NCBI RefSeq assembly: GCF_000382305.1
Contig: NZ_KB908023.1
Location: forward strand, 62,001 to 126,000
Reading direction: 5' to 3'
Length of the DNA stretch: 64,000 nt
DNA from: Vitreoscilla stercoraria DSM 513
Lineage (GTDB): Bacteria > Pseudomonadota > Gammaproteobacteria > Burkholderiales > Neisseriaceae
Shown here: positions 34,235 through 43,759 of the stretch, piece by piece
Layout: every line of letters begins with the position of its first letter
How positions within the stretch are numbered: position 1 is the first letter of the stretch
The notes under the pieces: model-generated
Databases searched by the model: none
Seen by the model: the letters and a program-made list of their open reading frames with translations, nothing else
Told to the model about the DNA's origin: nothing
Position numbers and translations under genes: made by a program

Positions 34235-34921
34235 ATGGCATCGTCAAAAGAATTTAATTTACAGGAAATGTATAAGCAATCTCTTCCAGTACAGTTAGGG
34301 ATTGCAGTAGCAGTGGTGGTCATCATTTTGGGCTTAGGCTACTTTTTTGTTTTCAGTGATCAACGTGCTGCTTTAGAATCTGCTGAACAAGCAGAAGTCA
34401 AACTCAAAGAAGATTTTTCTAAAAAAGCCAAAGAAGCGGCACAATTGCCTGCTTTGAAAAAACAATTAGAACAAATCAACGAGTCTTTTTCTGTATTGTT
34501 ACGCCAATTGCCAACCGATGCAGAAGTGCCTAACTTGATTCAAGAATTACATGACGCTGCTTCTTCTAGCGGCATGCGTTTAAATACAGTGACGCCTCAA
34601 GCCATCGTTAACGACGGTCCTATCGATATTTTGCCATACAAAATTGCGTTGACAGGAACCCATCAAGAAATCAGTGCATTTGCTCGCAGCGTTGGCAAAC
34701 TGTCTCGTATCATTACACTGAGTCAAATCCAGTTAAAATCTGATGCAAAAGATGAAAAATCCAATACCTTCACGTTGACAGCGATGGCCAATACCTATAA
34801 AGCGGTTGATCCAAATGCCCAATTGAATGCTCAAGCAGAACAAGATTCAGGTAAAGCTAAAGCCAATACCAAAGCTAAAGGCAAAGATAAGTCTGAATCA
34901 GATGGAGCAAACAAAAAATGA
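34235..34921 (+). CDS. pilO: type IV pilus assembly protein PilO
   Basis: A 228-residue partner of PilN in the inner-membrane alignment complex. A membrane segment at about 17-36, then a coiled coil (AEVKLKEDFSKKAKEAAQL) and the periplasmic ferredoxin-like domain. The C-terminus is an unusual Lys/Ala-rich tail (GKAKANTKAKGKDK). It lies 2 bases after pilN and overlaps pilP by 4. Confidence 0.94.
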   Translation: MASSKEFNLQEMYKQSLPVQLGIAVAVVVIILGLGYFFVFSDQRAALESAEQAEVKLKEDFSKKAKEAAQLPALKKQLEQINESFSVLLRQLPTDAEVPNLIQELHDAASSSGMRLNTVTPQAIVNDGPIDILPYKIALTGTHQEISAFARSVGKLSRIITLSQIQLKSDAKDEKSNTFTLTAMANTYKAVDPNAQLNAQAEQDSGKAKANTKAKGKDKSESDGANKK

Positions 34922-35445
34922 ATAAGTCATTAAAATACAAATACTTTGCTTTAGGGTTAAGTTGCATCATGCTAAGTGCTTGCTCAGAGCATGGTGACTT
35001 ACAAAAATGGATGGCTGATGTCAAAGCCAAAGCCATCAAATCCTATCCAGAACAAGATGTGCCTAGTATCAATGCTATGGCGACCTATACGCCTCCAGCT
35101 TATACTGGCTTACATTCTTTTGATTCTGCTCGATTACAAGCTGGTAATGCTATCAATAATGCAAATGGTCCTAATGGCAATCGCCCCAAAGAGGTCTTAG
35201 AAGCTTTTGGTTTAGAAAAATTAGAATATGTAGGTTCTATGGTTCAAGCAGGTAAAACCATAGGCTTTATTCGAGTAGATGGACACATTTACACCATTCA
35301 AAATGGTAATTATTTAGGCCAAGACTTCGGTAAAGTAACTGCTATCGAACCCGACCGCATAGTATTAAAAGAGTTGGTAGAAAATACTGAAGGCGCATGG
35401 GAGCACCGAGAAGGCAGTATTGTCCGTGCCGATACCGGAAAATAA
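34918..35445 (+). CDS. pilP: type IV pilus lipoprotein PilP
   Basis: A 175-residue inner-membrane lipoprotein that bridges PilN/PilO to the secretin PilQ. The lipobox is LSAC near residue 22. A flexible stretch leads to the conserved beta-domain (LEKLEYVGSM..GKTIGFIRVDGHIYTI..GNYLGQDFGKVTAI). ATG overlaps the pilO stop. Confidence 0.95.
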   Translation: MNKSLKYKYFALGLSCIMLSACSEHGDLQKWMADVKAKAIKSYPEQDVPSINAMATYTPPAYTGLHSFDSARLQAGNAINNANGPNGNRPKEVLEAFGLEKLEYVGSMVQAGKTIGFIRVDGHIYTIQNGNYLGQDFGKVTAIEPDRIVLKELVENTEGAWEHREGSIVRADTGK

Positions 35446-35467
35446 CAGTGATAAAAGAAAATAAGGG

Positions 35468-37627
35468 ATGAATATGAAACACATTCAAGCAACCGTTAAA
35501 CTGCTCTCTGGTTTAAGCTTGGGTTTAATGCTACAAACAGCCTGGGCAGGCAATATTACGGATATCAAAGTCACTTCTTTAACTGACAATAAAAAAATTG
35601 TCAAAATTAAGTTTGATAGCGATGTCACCGAACCCAAAGGTTTTGTAACAGGTACACCTCCTACTATTGCATTAGATTTTCCAAATACCAGTTTGAATTT
35701 GTCTCAGACGGATTTTGCCTACAATGACAGCTTGCTAGGTAAAATATTAGCCGCAGAAACCAGCGGCCGCTCTCGTTTGGCCATCGATTTACGCGAAGGC
35801 AGTGAATATTATACTGAACGCAAAGGCGATGAGATTTGGGTGCATATCAGTTCTAAAAGTGCATCACCAAAAAGCTTGACTACCCAAAGTGAGCCAGCCA
35901 TTAAAACATCCAGTGCTCCTATTGGCAATGCTGCACAACTGCCCTCTAATGAAAATGAATATGCTCACAGCGGCGTTAGCATAGACTTCAAAAAAGGCTC
36001 AGCTAGCCGTGGTGAAATTACTTTAAATCTACCTAATCCAAAAACCAAATTTGATATCAAACGCTTAGCCGACCGTCTAATTGTGACCTTGCCAAATACC
36101 AGCATTAGTACTGCTGAGCAAAAGAAATTGGATGTTTCTACATTTGGTACACCTGTTCGTTTCATTAACTTGACTCGCAACAACTCACAAACCCAATTGG
36201 AAATCATAACTACTGGTGGCTGGTCATACCAAAACAAATTGGAGAATGGTCGTCAAGTATTCCACATCATTCCTCAAAGCAATGTGAGCCAAGCTGGTTT
36301 AAGCTCTAAAAACCAAAAATTCAAAGGCAGCAATGTCACTTTGGACTTCCAAAATGTCGAAGTGCGCACCATCTTGCAAATTTTGGCCAAAGAATCAGGT
36401 ATGAATATTGTTGCCAGTGACTCTGTTCAAGGCAGCATGACCATCAGCTTAAAAGACGTGCCTTGGGATCAAGCATTACAATTGGTTTTAGATGCCCGCG
36501 ATTTAGACAAACGTCAAAATGGCAACATCATTAATGTAGCGCCTCGCGAAGAACTATTGTCTAAAGACAAGCGTAATTTGACTGCCGCCAAAGAATTGGA
36601 AGAGCTGGGTCCATTGATTTCACAGTCTTTCCAATTAAAATATAAGAGTGTGGAAGAATTCCGTACAGTTTTGAATATTCCAGTTAGCGGTGCAACCAGT
36701 ACCAGTGATCGTAACTCTATTTTATCTAGCCGTGGTTCAGCATTAATTGATCCTGCAACTAACACACTTATCATTAATGATGTGATTTCATCTTTGCGTA
36801 AAATTCAAACTCTAATTGAAGAATTAGATGTTCCTTCGCAACAAGTTATGGTTGAAGCTCGAATTGTTGAAGCTGGTACAGGTTTCTCTCGTGAGCTAGG
36901 TACTCGTTGGTTTGGTCAACAAACTCACATAGGCTCTAGCGGCAACACTGCTACAGGGATTGGTGCAGGTATTGTTGGCTCCGCAGGCAACTCAGGTTCC
37001 AATAATGCATGGGCAGGCCCAATGAATTTTGCTAATATTCCTAGCGTTAATTTAGGTGCCAGCGCTCCAACCAGCAGCATCGCAGTGGTACGCCAAACAT
37101 TGTCAGGTGCTTTAGGCTTAGAATTATCCGCATCCGAAGCGACTAACAAAACCAAAACCATTTCTAGCCCACGTGTTTTAACACAAAACGGCAAAAAAGC
37201 AGAAATCAAATCTGGTACCGAAATTCCTTACCAAGAGGCCAGCTCAAGTGGCGCAACCTCTACTTCATTTAAAGAAGCTGTATTGGGATTAGTAGTCACG
37301 CCTCGTATTACGCCAGATGGCAATATCATTATGGATTTGGATATTACCAATGACTCAGTTGATAACAGCTGCCGCGCGTCTGAACCATGTATTTCTACCA
37401 ACAATTTGAACAGTACAGTCATGGTTGAAAATGGTGGAACTATTATTGTCGGTGGTATTTATCGTCGAAGTAATGGTGGCGTACATGATAAAGTGCCTTT
37501 ATTGGGTGATATTCCAGTATTGGGCAATTTATTCAAACGTCAAACCAAAAACGATGAGCAACGTGAATTGTTGATTTTCATCACACCTCGCATCATGAGC
37601 GCGACAGGTACAAACTTGCGTTATTGA
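35468..37627 (+). CDS. pilQ: type IV pilus secretin PilQ
   Basis: The outer-membrane secretin through which pili, and in competent Neisseriaceae DNA, pass. The protein is 719 residues: signal peptide ending in QTAWA, two AMIN domains (about 28-120 and 165-265), an N0/STN-like region at 285-350, an N1/KH domain, and the secretin domain to the end. The segment between the AMIN domains is short and lacks the small basic repeats known in meningococcal PilQ. The pilot-dependent C-terminus ends in FITPRIMS. It is followed by aroK within 40 bases. Confidence 0.95.
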   Translation: MNMKHIQATVKLLSGLSLGLMLQTAWAGNITDIKVTSLTDNKKIVKIKFDSDVTEPKGFVTGTPPTIALDFPNTSLNLSQTDFAYNDSLLGKILAAETSGRSRLAIDLREGSEYYTERKGDEIWVHISSKSASPKSLTTQSEPAIKTSSAPIGNAAQLPSNENEYAHSGVSIDFKKGSASRGEITLNLPNPKTKFDIKRLADRLIVTLPNTSISTAEQKKLDVSTFGTPVRFINLTRNNSQTQLEIITTGGWSYQNKLENGRQVFHIIPQSNVSQAGLSSKNQKFKGSNVTLDFQNVEVRTILQILAKESGMNIVASDSVQGSMTISLKDVPWDQALQLVLDARDLDKRQNGNIINVAPREELLSKDKRNLTAAKELEELGPLISQSFQLKYKSVEEFRTVLNIPVSGATSTSDRNSILSSRGSALIDPATNTLIINDVISSLRKIQTLIEELDVPSQQVMVEARIVEAGTGFSRELGTRWFGQQTHIGSSGNTATGIGAGIVGSAGNSGSNNAWAGPMNFANIPSVNLGASAPTSSIAVVRQTLSGALGLELSASEATNKTKTISSPRVLTQNGKKAEIKSGTEIPYQEASSSGATSTSFKEAVLGLVVTPRITPDGNIIMDLDITNDSVDNSCRASEPCISTNNLNSTVMVENGGTIIVGGIYRRSNGGVHDKVPLLGDIPVLGNLFKRQTKNDEQRELLIFITPRIMSATGTNLRY

Positions 37628-37657
37628 TATATCCGATTGGTTTAAGTTCGGTTACAA

Positions 37658-37684
37658 TGCCTGCTATGGACTACATAGCAGGCA
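37658..37684 (+). promoter_or_regulatory. hairpin over the aroK start codon
   Basis: TGCCTGCTATG, GACTA, CATAGCAGGCA: an 11-bp perfect stem with a 5-base loop. The left arm contains the aroK ATG (37666) and most of the alternative ATG at 37657. A T-rich stretch follows. It could hide the start codon or act as an attenuator between pilQ and aroK. Function is inference. Confidence 0.5.
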
Positions 37685-38208
37685 ATCTTATTTTTATCGG
37701 TTTGATGGGCGCAGGCAAAACCACCATAGGTAAATGCTTGGCGCAGCGTCTTGGCTGGCAGTTTTATGATTCAGACCAAGAAATCGTAAAACGTTCTGGC
37801 GTTCCCATCAGTACTATTTTTGAACTCGAAGGCGAAGCCAGTTTTCGTGAGCGCGAACACGCCGTCATACAAGATTTAAGTGCTATGAAGCGTTGTGTGA
37901 TTGCCACAGGTGGTGGCGCAATTTTACAGGCCGCCAATCGTGAATTGCTCCAAGCATCCGGCACCGTCATTTATCTAAGCACCAGCATAGACTGCATCTT
38001 AAAGCGCACCTCACAAGACAAATCACGACCTTTATTACAAGTGGAAAATCCACGAGAACAATTGGAAAAACTCTTTCAATTGCGCGACCCTTTGTACCAT
38101 GAAATTGCCGATGTCATCATCGAAACCCACACACAGCCTATTTCCGCTGTCGTCAGCCAATTAATCCAACAACTGAAATTGTATGAAGCCACTGACTCTG
38201 ACTGTTGA
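37666..38208 (+). CDS. aroK: shikimate kinase
   Basis: Phosphorylates shikimate with ATP in chorismate synthesis. The protein is 180 residues from ATG 37666, which puts GNLIFIGLMGAGKTT in register with the Neisseria enzyme. Other possible starts are ATG 37657 and a TTG overlapping the pilQ stop. Walker A GLMGAGKTTIG, the DSD substrate site (YDSDQEI) and ATGGGAIL are visible. No clear Shine-Dalgarno site precedes it, and its start lies in a hairpin. It overlaps aroB by 26 bases. Confidence 0.92.
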   Translation: MDYIAGNLIFIGLMGAGKTTIGKCLAQRLGWQFYDSDQEIVKRSGVPISTIFELEGEASFREREHAVIQDLSAMKRCVIATGGGAILQAANRELLQASGTVIYLSTSIDCILKRTSQDKSRPLLQVENPREQLEKLFQLRDPLYHEIADVIIETHTQPISAVVSQLIQQLKLYEATDSDC

Positions 38209-39265
38209 TGCACCCTCTCACCAATATCCTATTTTCATTGAATCCAGTTTACAGGACGCTTTGATGCGTCAATTGGCACAATACAGCTCTAAAAAAGCCG
38301 CCATTGTGACCAACCATACCATTGCACCTTTGTATTTAGAACAAGTACAAGCGGCCTGTAAAGCAGCTGGTGTGGATGCATTCAGCATTATTTTACCAGA
38401 TGGTGAAGAATACAAAACGTGGGAAAGTTTGAATTTGATTTTCGATGGTTTGCTGACAAACCATGCTGAACGTTCCACCACATTGATTGCTTTGGGCGGT
38501 GGTGTGATTGGAGACATGGTCGGTTTTGCCGCTGCTACCTACCAACGTGGTGCGCCATTCATTCAAATTCCAACCACATTGTTGAGCCAAGTCGACTCTT
38601 CCGTCGGAGGCAAAACAGCCATCAACCATCCTTTGGGCAAAAACATGATTGGGGCGTTTTACCAGCCTCAAGCGGTGTTCATTGGTTTAGACACTTTGAA
38701 AACCTTGCCTGAACGTGAATTTGCAGCAGGTATGGCCGAAGTGATCAAATACGCATTATTAGGCGATGCTGAATTTTTGAATACTTTGGAACAAAACATC
38801 TCTGCCATTCAAGCGCAAGAACAAGACATTTTGGCGCAAGTGATTTTCCATTGTTGCAAAATGAAAGCCAACATTGTCGCTCAAGATGAAAAAGAGCATG
38901 GCGTGCGCGCTTATTTGAATTTGGGTCATACTTTTGGCCACGCCATCGAAACGGAAATGGGTTATGGCGTGTGGTTACATGGCGAAGCAGTGGCTGCGGG
39001 CATGGTGTTAGCATGCCACTTGTCTGAGCATTTAGGACACATCAATGCTGAAGACACAGCACGTGTCATTCGCTTATTAGAACAAGCCCAATTGCCAACA
39101 CAAGCACCTGATTTTGATTTAGACACATGGATTGCCCACATGCAACATGACAAAAAAGTCATCAATGGTGAAATGCGTTTTGTGGTTTTAGAGCGTTTGG
39201 GTAAAGCGGCAATGGCCAAAGGCATCACGGCGGAAATCCTAGCGAACGTCATCCCTCACGTTTAA
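38183..39265 (+). CDS. aroB: 3-dehydroquinate synthase
   Basis: Converts DAHP to 3-dehydroquinate, the second shikimate-pathway step, using NAD and a metal. The protein is 360 residues. GGGVIGDMVGFAAATYQRG, the catalytic VDSSVGGKTAINHP stretch and the metal-binding GHTFGHAIE are present. It overlaps aroK by 26 bases, so the two are translated from one message, probably extending from pilQ. A copy of the uptake-like word lies inside at 38248. Confidence 0.96.
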   Translation: MKPLTLTVDAPSHQYPIFIESSLQDALMRQLAQYSSKKAAIVTNHTIAPLYLEQVQAACKAAGVDAFSIILPDGEEYKTWESLNLIFDGLLTNHAERSTTLIALGGGVIGDMVGFAAATYQRGAPFIQIPTTLLSQVDSSVGGKTAINHPLGKNMIGAFYQPQAVFIGLDTLKTLPEREFAAGMAEVIKYALLGDAEFLNTLEQNISAIQAQEQDILAQVIFHCCKMKANIVAQDEKEHGVRAYLNLGHTFGHAIETEMGYGVWLHGEAVAAGMVLACHLSEHLGHINAEDTARVIRLLEQAQLPTQAPDFDLDTWIAHMQHDKKVINGEMRFVVLERLGKAAMAKGITAEILANVIPHV

Positions 39266-39291
39266 ACAATATCAGCCATATTCAACATAAA

Positions 39292-39321
39292 AAAGGCGTC
39301 TTGAGCTTACAGGACGCCTTT
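39292..39321 (+). terminator. inverted DUS-like pair after aroB
   Basis: AAAGGCGTCTTG, AGCT region, CAGGACGCCTTT; the arms pair with one G-U wobble. It lies 26 bases after the aroB stop and closes the pil-aro block. Confidence 0.7.
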
Positions 39322-39423
39322 GTTTCGTTTGATTATTATATTCACAAAACTTGATACAACATATACAAATAACATATTGTTTTCAGGTAGAATATCTCAA
39401 TAGCCATTACTGAGATCCGCCAA

Positions 39424-42132
39424 ATGAAACCACACTATTTGCATGATTTATTCAATCCCAAGCACATTGCCGTGGTTGGTGCCAGTGATCGGCCGCACAG
39501 CACGGGTCAAATCATCTTTACCCAATTATTAAGCGGTGAATTTAAGGGGCAATTGAGCCCTGTCAACCTTCGCCATCCAATGGTGGCTGGCATTGCTGCT
39601 GTTGCCAATTTGAATCAATTGACGACTCAAGTCGATGTGGTGATTGTCACCACGACACCCACATCATACGACAGCTTGATTCGTGACTGTGCCAAATTAA
39701 AAATACGCTTTGTGGTGTTGATTAAAAATCTAGATGAACCTAATCCCAAAGATTTGCAATTGTTACACAAAGCCGTCAAGTTGGCGAAGCGTTTGAAAAT
39801 CCGATTATTGGGTCCCAGTATTTTAGGCTTGATACGCCCCAGCAAAAACTTGCAAGCCTCTACCTATCCAGGCGTCCTGAAACAAGGCAGCCTAGCCTTA
39901 ATCACCCAGTCTAGCGGTTTGAGTTCTGCTTTATTAGACTGGGCTGATTCGCGCCAAATTGGTTTTTCAACCGTTTTGTCATTGGGTATTGAATCTTTAG
40001 ACATTGATTATGGCGAAATCTTAGATTTTTTGGTCAGCGATGCAGGTACCAAAGCCATTTTGTTACACATCCATCACATACAAGATGGACGGCGTTTTAT
40101 GAGTGCTTTGCGCTCAGCGGCACGCTTAAAACCTGTCGTTGTCTTAAAATCAGGACGAGATGAAGATCATATTGATGGTTTGTCCACTGCCAGCAGCTTA
40201 TTAGACAGCAATGATATTTTTAACAGTGCTTTGAGCCGCGCAGGTGTGTTGCAAGTGCAAACCATGTCACAAATGTTTACCGCAGCACGCATGTTAACCG
40301 CCAACTATCGCGCAGCAGGCAATCGTTTGGCCATTATATCCAATGGCATTGGTTTGGGTGTTTTGGCCGTAGACAATGCACACGATGCCAAAGTGCCATT
40401 AGCCAAATTGGCTCCCGAAACCCAGCAATTGCTACAACAAGTTTTACCTGCTCACTTTCAAATTCAAAATCCAATAGATATTGGCAACGATGCGTCTCCT
40501 GCTCGCTTTCGCTCAGTGACTAAAATTTGCATGGACGATTCTAATGTGGATGGGGTGTTGGTGATTTTTTCACCTCAACAAGCCAGTGATGACATTGGTA
40601 CTGCCAAAATGATGCTGCAATTGGCAAGGCAAACCAGCAAACCTTTGCTACTGGCATGGATGGGCAATGACAAGGTTAAAAACAGCAATTTATTATTGGC
40701 ACAAGCCCAAGCCATCCGTTTCAAATCGCCTGAGTTTGCCATTGAAGTATTCAGCAGTTTGGCCAAGTTTCAACAAAACCAAGCCTTGTTATGGCAAACA
40801 CCCAACCCTTTAGAAGGCAAAACCGTGGCTGCTGATGACAAGCAAGCCAAACAATTGATTGCTTCGGCCCAAGCACAAAATTTGACGGTCTTACCAGAAT
40901 ACACTTCTAAAAGTCTGTTAAATTGTTTTCACATTCACACCAATCCAACCCATTTGGCCAAAAGCGAAGATGAAGCGGTGCAATTGGCACAAAAAATGGG
41001 TTACCCCGTCGTCTTAAAAATCGACTCGCCCGATATTTTTTACAAATCCAATGTCGACGGTGTGCGTTTGAACATTCCCGATGAAGTCAATTTGCGTGAA
41101 TCTTATCGTCAAATTCTGGAACGAGCCCGTTTACTCGCTCCCTCAGCACGCATCGAAGGCTTGACCGTACAACCAATGTTGCAACAAAAAAGCACACGTG
41201 AAGCAATGATCAGTGTGACGCGCGACAAAATATTCGGCCCTGTCATCACTTTTGGTGCAGGTGGGGTATCAGCGGTGATTCAAAAAGACAATGCAACGGC
41301 ATTACCACCTTTGAATAAATTCATCATCCAAGACATGATAGACCGTACCAAAATTGGTCAAACTTTGGGTGCATTCAAACATATGCCTGCCATTGATTTT
41401 GAAGCATTGCAAAAAGTGTTGCTACGAGTGTCAGATTTGGTCAGCGACATGCCCGAAATCATTGAAGTAGAAATCAACCCACTGCTCTTAAGCCCACAAG
41501 GCGCTATTGCAGTGGATGCTCGTATCATTATTGATAAACAATCTACCGCAACCCAAAATGTGCAACGCTATCAACACATGGCCATCATGCCTTATCCTGC
41601 TTATTTAGAGGAAACCTTGCAACTGAAAAATGGAATGCCTGTGGCATTGCGCCCATTGCGGCCTGAAGATGCGGATATGGTACAAGAATTTGTACGCAAT
41701 TTATCCGACCAAAGTCGTTACAACCGCTTTATGTCTAGCATCAAACAATTGTCACAACAAGTTTTGGTACGTTTTACGCAATTGGATTATGACCGTGAAA
41801 TGGCTTTGGCTTTGGTGCGTACCGATGAAAATGGTCAAGAAGAAGTATTGGGCATGAGCCGTTATACCACAGACCCAGATATGGAAGTGTGTGAGTTTGC
41901 CATTTCAATTGCGGATACTTGGCAAGGTCATGGTATTGGTACGATTTTAATGAACAAACTGTTCGCAGTTGCCAGCGAACAAGGCTTACTCAGTATGCGC
42001 GGTGAAGTTTTAGTCAGCAACAAAGGTATGCAATTTTTGGTTAAAAAATTAGGCTTCAAACTGAAAAAAGACCCCGAAGACCATAATATTTACATCGTTA
42101 CTCGCCCTTTGAATGTTGAAACCGTCAGTTAA
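39424..42132 (+). CDS. Pat-like protein lysine acetyltransferase (ACD ligase-like plus GNAT)
   Basis: A 902-residue fusion: a CoA-binding domain (about 1-130), succinyl-CoA-ligase-like domains (130-470), an ATP-grasp domain (480-705) and a C-terminal GNAT acetyltransferase (735-895). This is the architecture of Pat/YfiQ, which acetylates enzymes such as acetyl-CoA synthetase. At the position where active NDP-forming acyl-CoA synthetases carry the phospho-histidine (SHTGS type), this protein reads LSTAS, with Ser for His, so ligase activity is unlikely. It is monocistronic, with a single uptake-like word inside at 39870. Confidence 0.86.
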   Translation: MKPHYLHDLFNPKHIAVVGASDRPHSTGQIIFTQLLSGEFKGQLSPVNLRHPMVAGIAAVANLNQLTTQVDVVIVTTTPTSYDSLIRDCAKLKIRFVVLIKNLDEPNPKDLQLLHKAVKLAKRLKIRLLGPSILGLIRPSKNLQASTYPGVLKQGSLALITQSSGLSSALLDWADSRQIGFSTVLSLGIESLDIDYGEILDFLVSDAGTKAILLHIHHIQDGRRFMSALRSAARLKPVVVLKSGRDEDHIDGLSTASSLLDSNDIFNSALSRAGVLQVQTMSQMFTAARMLTANYRAAGNRLAIISNGIGLGVLAVDNAHDAKVPLAKLAPETQQLLQQVLPAHFQIQNPIDIGNDASPARFRSVTKICMDDSNVDGVLVIFSPQQASDDIGTAKMMLQLARQTSKPLLLAWMGNDKVKNSNLLLAQAQAIRFKSPEFAIEVFSSLAKFQQNQALLWQTPNPLEGKTVAADDKQAKQLIASAQAQNLTVLPEYTSKSLLNCFHIHTNPTHLAKSEDEAVQLAQKMGYPVVLKIDSPDIFYKSNVDGVRLNIPDEVNLRESYRQILERARLLAPSARIEGLTVQPMLQQKSTREAMISVTRDKIFGPVITFGAGGVSAVIQKDNATALPPLNKFIIQDMIDRTKIGQTLGAFKHMPAIDFEALQKVLLRVSDLVSDMPEIIEVEINPLLLSPQGAIAVDARIIIDKQSTATQNVQRYQHMAIMPYPAYLEETLQLKNGMPVALRPLRPEDADMVQEFVRNLSDQSRYNRFMSSIKQLSQQVLVRFTQLDYDREMALALVRTDENGQEEVLGMSRYTTDPDMEVCEFAISIADTWQGHGIGTILMNKLFAVASEQGLLSMRGEVLVSNKGMQFLVKKLGFKLKKDPEDHNIYIVTRPLNVETVS

Positions 42133-42156
42133 ATTCAGCAGCTTGCGATTAAGAGC

Positions 42157-42186
42157 TTGCCATTAAAGCTATTTTTAGCCTAAAAT
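42157..42186 (+). promoter_or_regulatory. putative promoter of the rpsP operon
   Basis: TTGCCA (42157-42162), an 18-base spacer and TAAAAT (42181-42186), 37 bases before the rpsP start. The same spacer length and -10 box as the rplM promoter. Confidence 0.5.
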
Positions 42187-42222
42187 TGCGGGTTTACTTC
42201 TATTGATTTTTAAGGAATACAC

Positions 42223-42462
42223 ATGGTTGTCATTCGTTTGTCTCGCGGTGGTTCTAAACACCGTCCTTTCTACAACGTTGTTGTTGCTGACTCTCGTAAC
42301 CGTCGTGACGGTCGTTTCATCGAGCGCGTTGGTTTTTACAACCCAGTTGCGAACGAAAAACAAGAACGCGTACGTTTGAACAACGACCGTTTGAACCACT
42401 GGGTTAGCCAAGGCGCACAATTGAGCGACGCGGTTGCCAAATTGGTTAAAGAACAAGCTTAA
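42223..42462 (+). CDS. rpsP: 30S ribosomal protein S16
   Basis: A 79-residue small-subunit protein, full length, starting MVVIRLSRGGSKHRPFY. AAGGA lies 6 bases before the ATG. First gene of rpsP-rimM-trmD-rplS, the standard proteobacterial order; rimM begins 6 bases after its stop. Confidence 0.97.
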   Translation: MVVIRLSRGGSKHRPFYNVVVADSRNRRDGRFIERVGFYNPVANEKQERVRLNNDRLNHWVSQGAQLSDAVAKLVKEQA

Positions 42463-42468
42463 TTCACG

Positions 42469-43005
42469 ATGACTGATGCGGTTTTAACCCTGCCAGATGG
42501 CAGTGCATTGATTACCATGGGCTTTGTCCGTGGTGCCGTTGGTATCAGAGGCTGGGTCAAAATCGGTAGCGATACCGAGTATCTCGACAGTTTGCTGGAT
42601 TATGGTACTTGGTACCTGATTAAAGGCAAACAACGTGTTGAAATCGAAGTTGAAACCGGCAAAGTCGTGAACAATAAAGAACTGCAGGTTAAATTCGCAG
42701 GTTGCGATGATCGTAACCAAGCTGAATTGTGGCAAGGTTATACTATTGCCATTGCTCGCGCGGATTTTGAAGAAACCGAAGATGGTGAATATTACTGGAC
42801 AGATTTGATTGGCATGAGTGTCATCAATAAAGAAGGTATTGTTCTTGGCAACGTCCACAGTTTGTTGCAAACAGGTGCACATGATGTGTTGGTGATTCGT
42901 GGTGGTGAACACGGCGAAAAACTGATTCCATTCATTGAACACTTTGTTGGCGAAGTGAACTTGGAAGCCAAAACCATTGAAGTGGAATGGGGTTTGGATT
43001 ACTGA
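42469..43005 (+). CDS. rimM: 16S rRNA processing protein RimM
   Basis: A 178-residue assembly factor that binds S19 and helps mature the 30S head. It has an N-terminal RimM domain (MGFVRGAVGIRGWVKI) and a C-terminal PRC-barrel (DLIGMSVINKEGIVLGNV, LIPFIEHFV). The start lacks a strong ribosome-binding site, in keeping with coupling to rpsP. Its stop shares one base with the trmD start (TGATG). Confidence 0.95.
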   Translation: MTDAVLTLPDGSALITMGFVRGAVGIRGWVKIGSDTEYLDSLLDYGTWYLIKGKQRVEIEVETGKVVNNKELQVKFAGCDDRNQAELWQGYTIAIARADFEETEDGEYYWTDLIGMSVINKEGIVLGNVHSLLQTGAHDVLVIRGGEHGEKLIPFIEHFVGEVNLEAKTIEVEWGLDY

Positions 43006-43751
43006 TGCACATTCAAGTCATCAGTATACTGCCAGAGATGTTTGCCGCACTCACCGATTATGGTGTGACCTCGCGCGCATTAAACCAAGGCTTGTGGCAA
43101 TTTAGCGCGATCAATCCGCGTCAATTTGCTGATAACAAACTCGGTTATATCGATGACAGACCTTATGGTGGTGGACCTGGTATGGTGATGATGGCGCCGC
43201 CTTTGGCAGCTGCAATCGAACATGCTAAAGCCCAACATCAAGGCCAAAAAACTCCTCGTGTGGTGTATTTGAGCCCTCAAGGCACACCGCTAACACATGC
43301 CAAAACGCAAGAATTGGCACAATTAGATGGTTTGATTTTACTGTGTGGTCGCTATGAAGGCGTGGATGAACGCTTGATTGACAGCCATGTAGATGAAGAA
43401 ATCTCAATTGGTGATTTTGTGGTCACAGGCGGCGAACTGCCTGCCATGATGTTAATGGATTCTGTATTGCGTCAAATTGATGGCACACTCGGAAAACAAG
43501 CATCGGCAGAACAAGATTCATTTGCCAACGGCTTACTCGATTGCCCACATTACACGCGGCCTGAAAGCTTTGCAAACATGAATGTTCCTGAAGTTTTACT
43601 CTCAGGAAATCATGCCAAGATTGCAAAATGGCGAGCCCAGCAAGCCACTTTGCGCACTGAACAACGCAGACCTGATTTGATTGCTGCGTTGAAATTACAG
43701 GCGTCTGAACTCGATTCATCGAGTCAACAGACAAGGCCATATGATATTTAG
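43005..43751 (+). CDS. trmD: tRNA (guanine37-N1)-methyltransferase
   Basis: Methylates G37 of tRNAs to prevent frameshifting. The protein is 248 residues from ATG 43005, which overlaps the rimM stop by one base. The trefoil-knot SAM site is visible in YLSPQG, LLCGRYEGVDERL and IGDFVVTGGELPAM; the RPYGGGPGMVM loop is also present. Confidence 0.96.
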   Translation: MHIQVISILPEMFAALTDYGVTSRALNQGLWQFSAINPRQFADNKLGYIDDRPYGGGPGMVMMAPPLAAAIEHAKAQHQGQKTPRVVYLSPQGTPLTHAKTQELAQLDGLILLCGRYEGVDERLIDSHVDEEISIGDFVVTGGELPAMMLMDSVLRQIDGTLGKQASAEQDSFANGLLDCPHYTRPESFANMNVPEVLLSGNHAKIAKWRAQQATLRTEQRRPDLIAALKLQASELDSSSQQTRPYDI

Positions 43752-43759
43752 GATATTAA

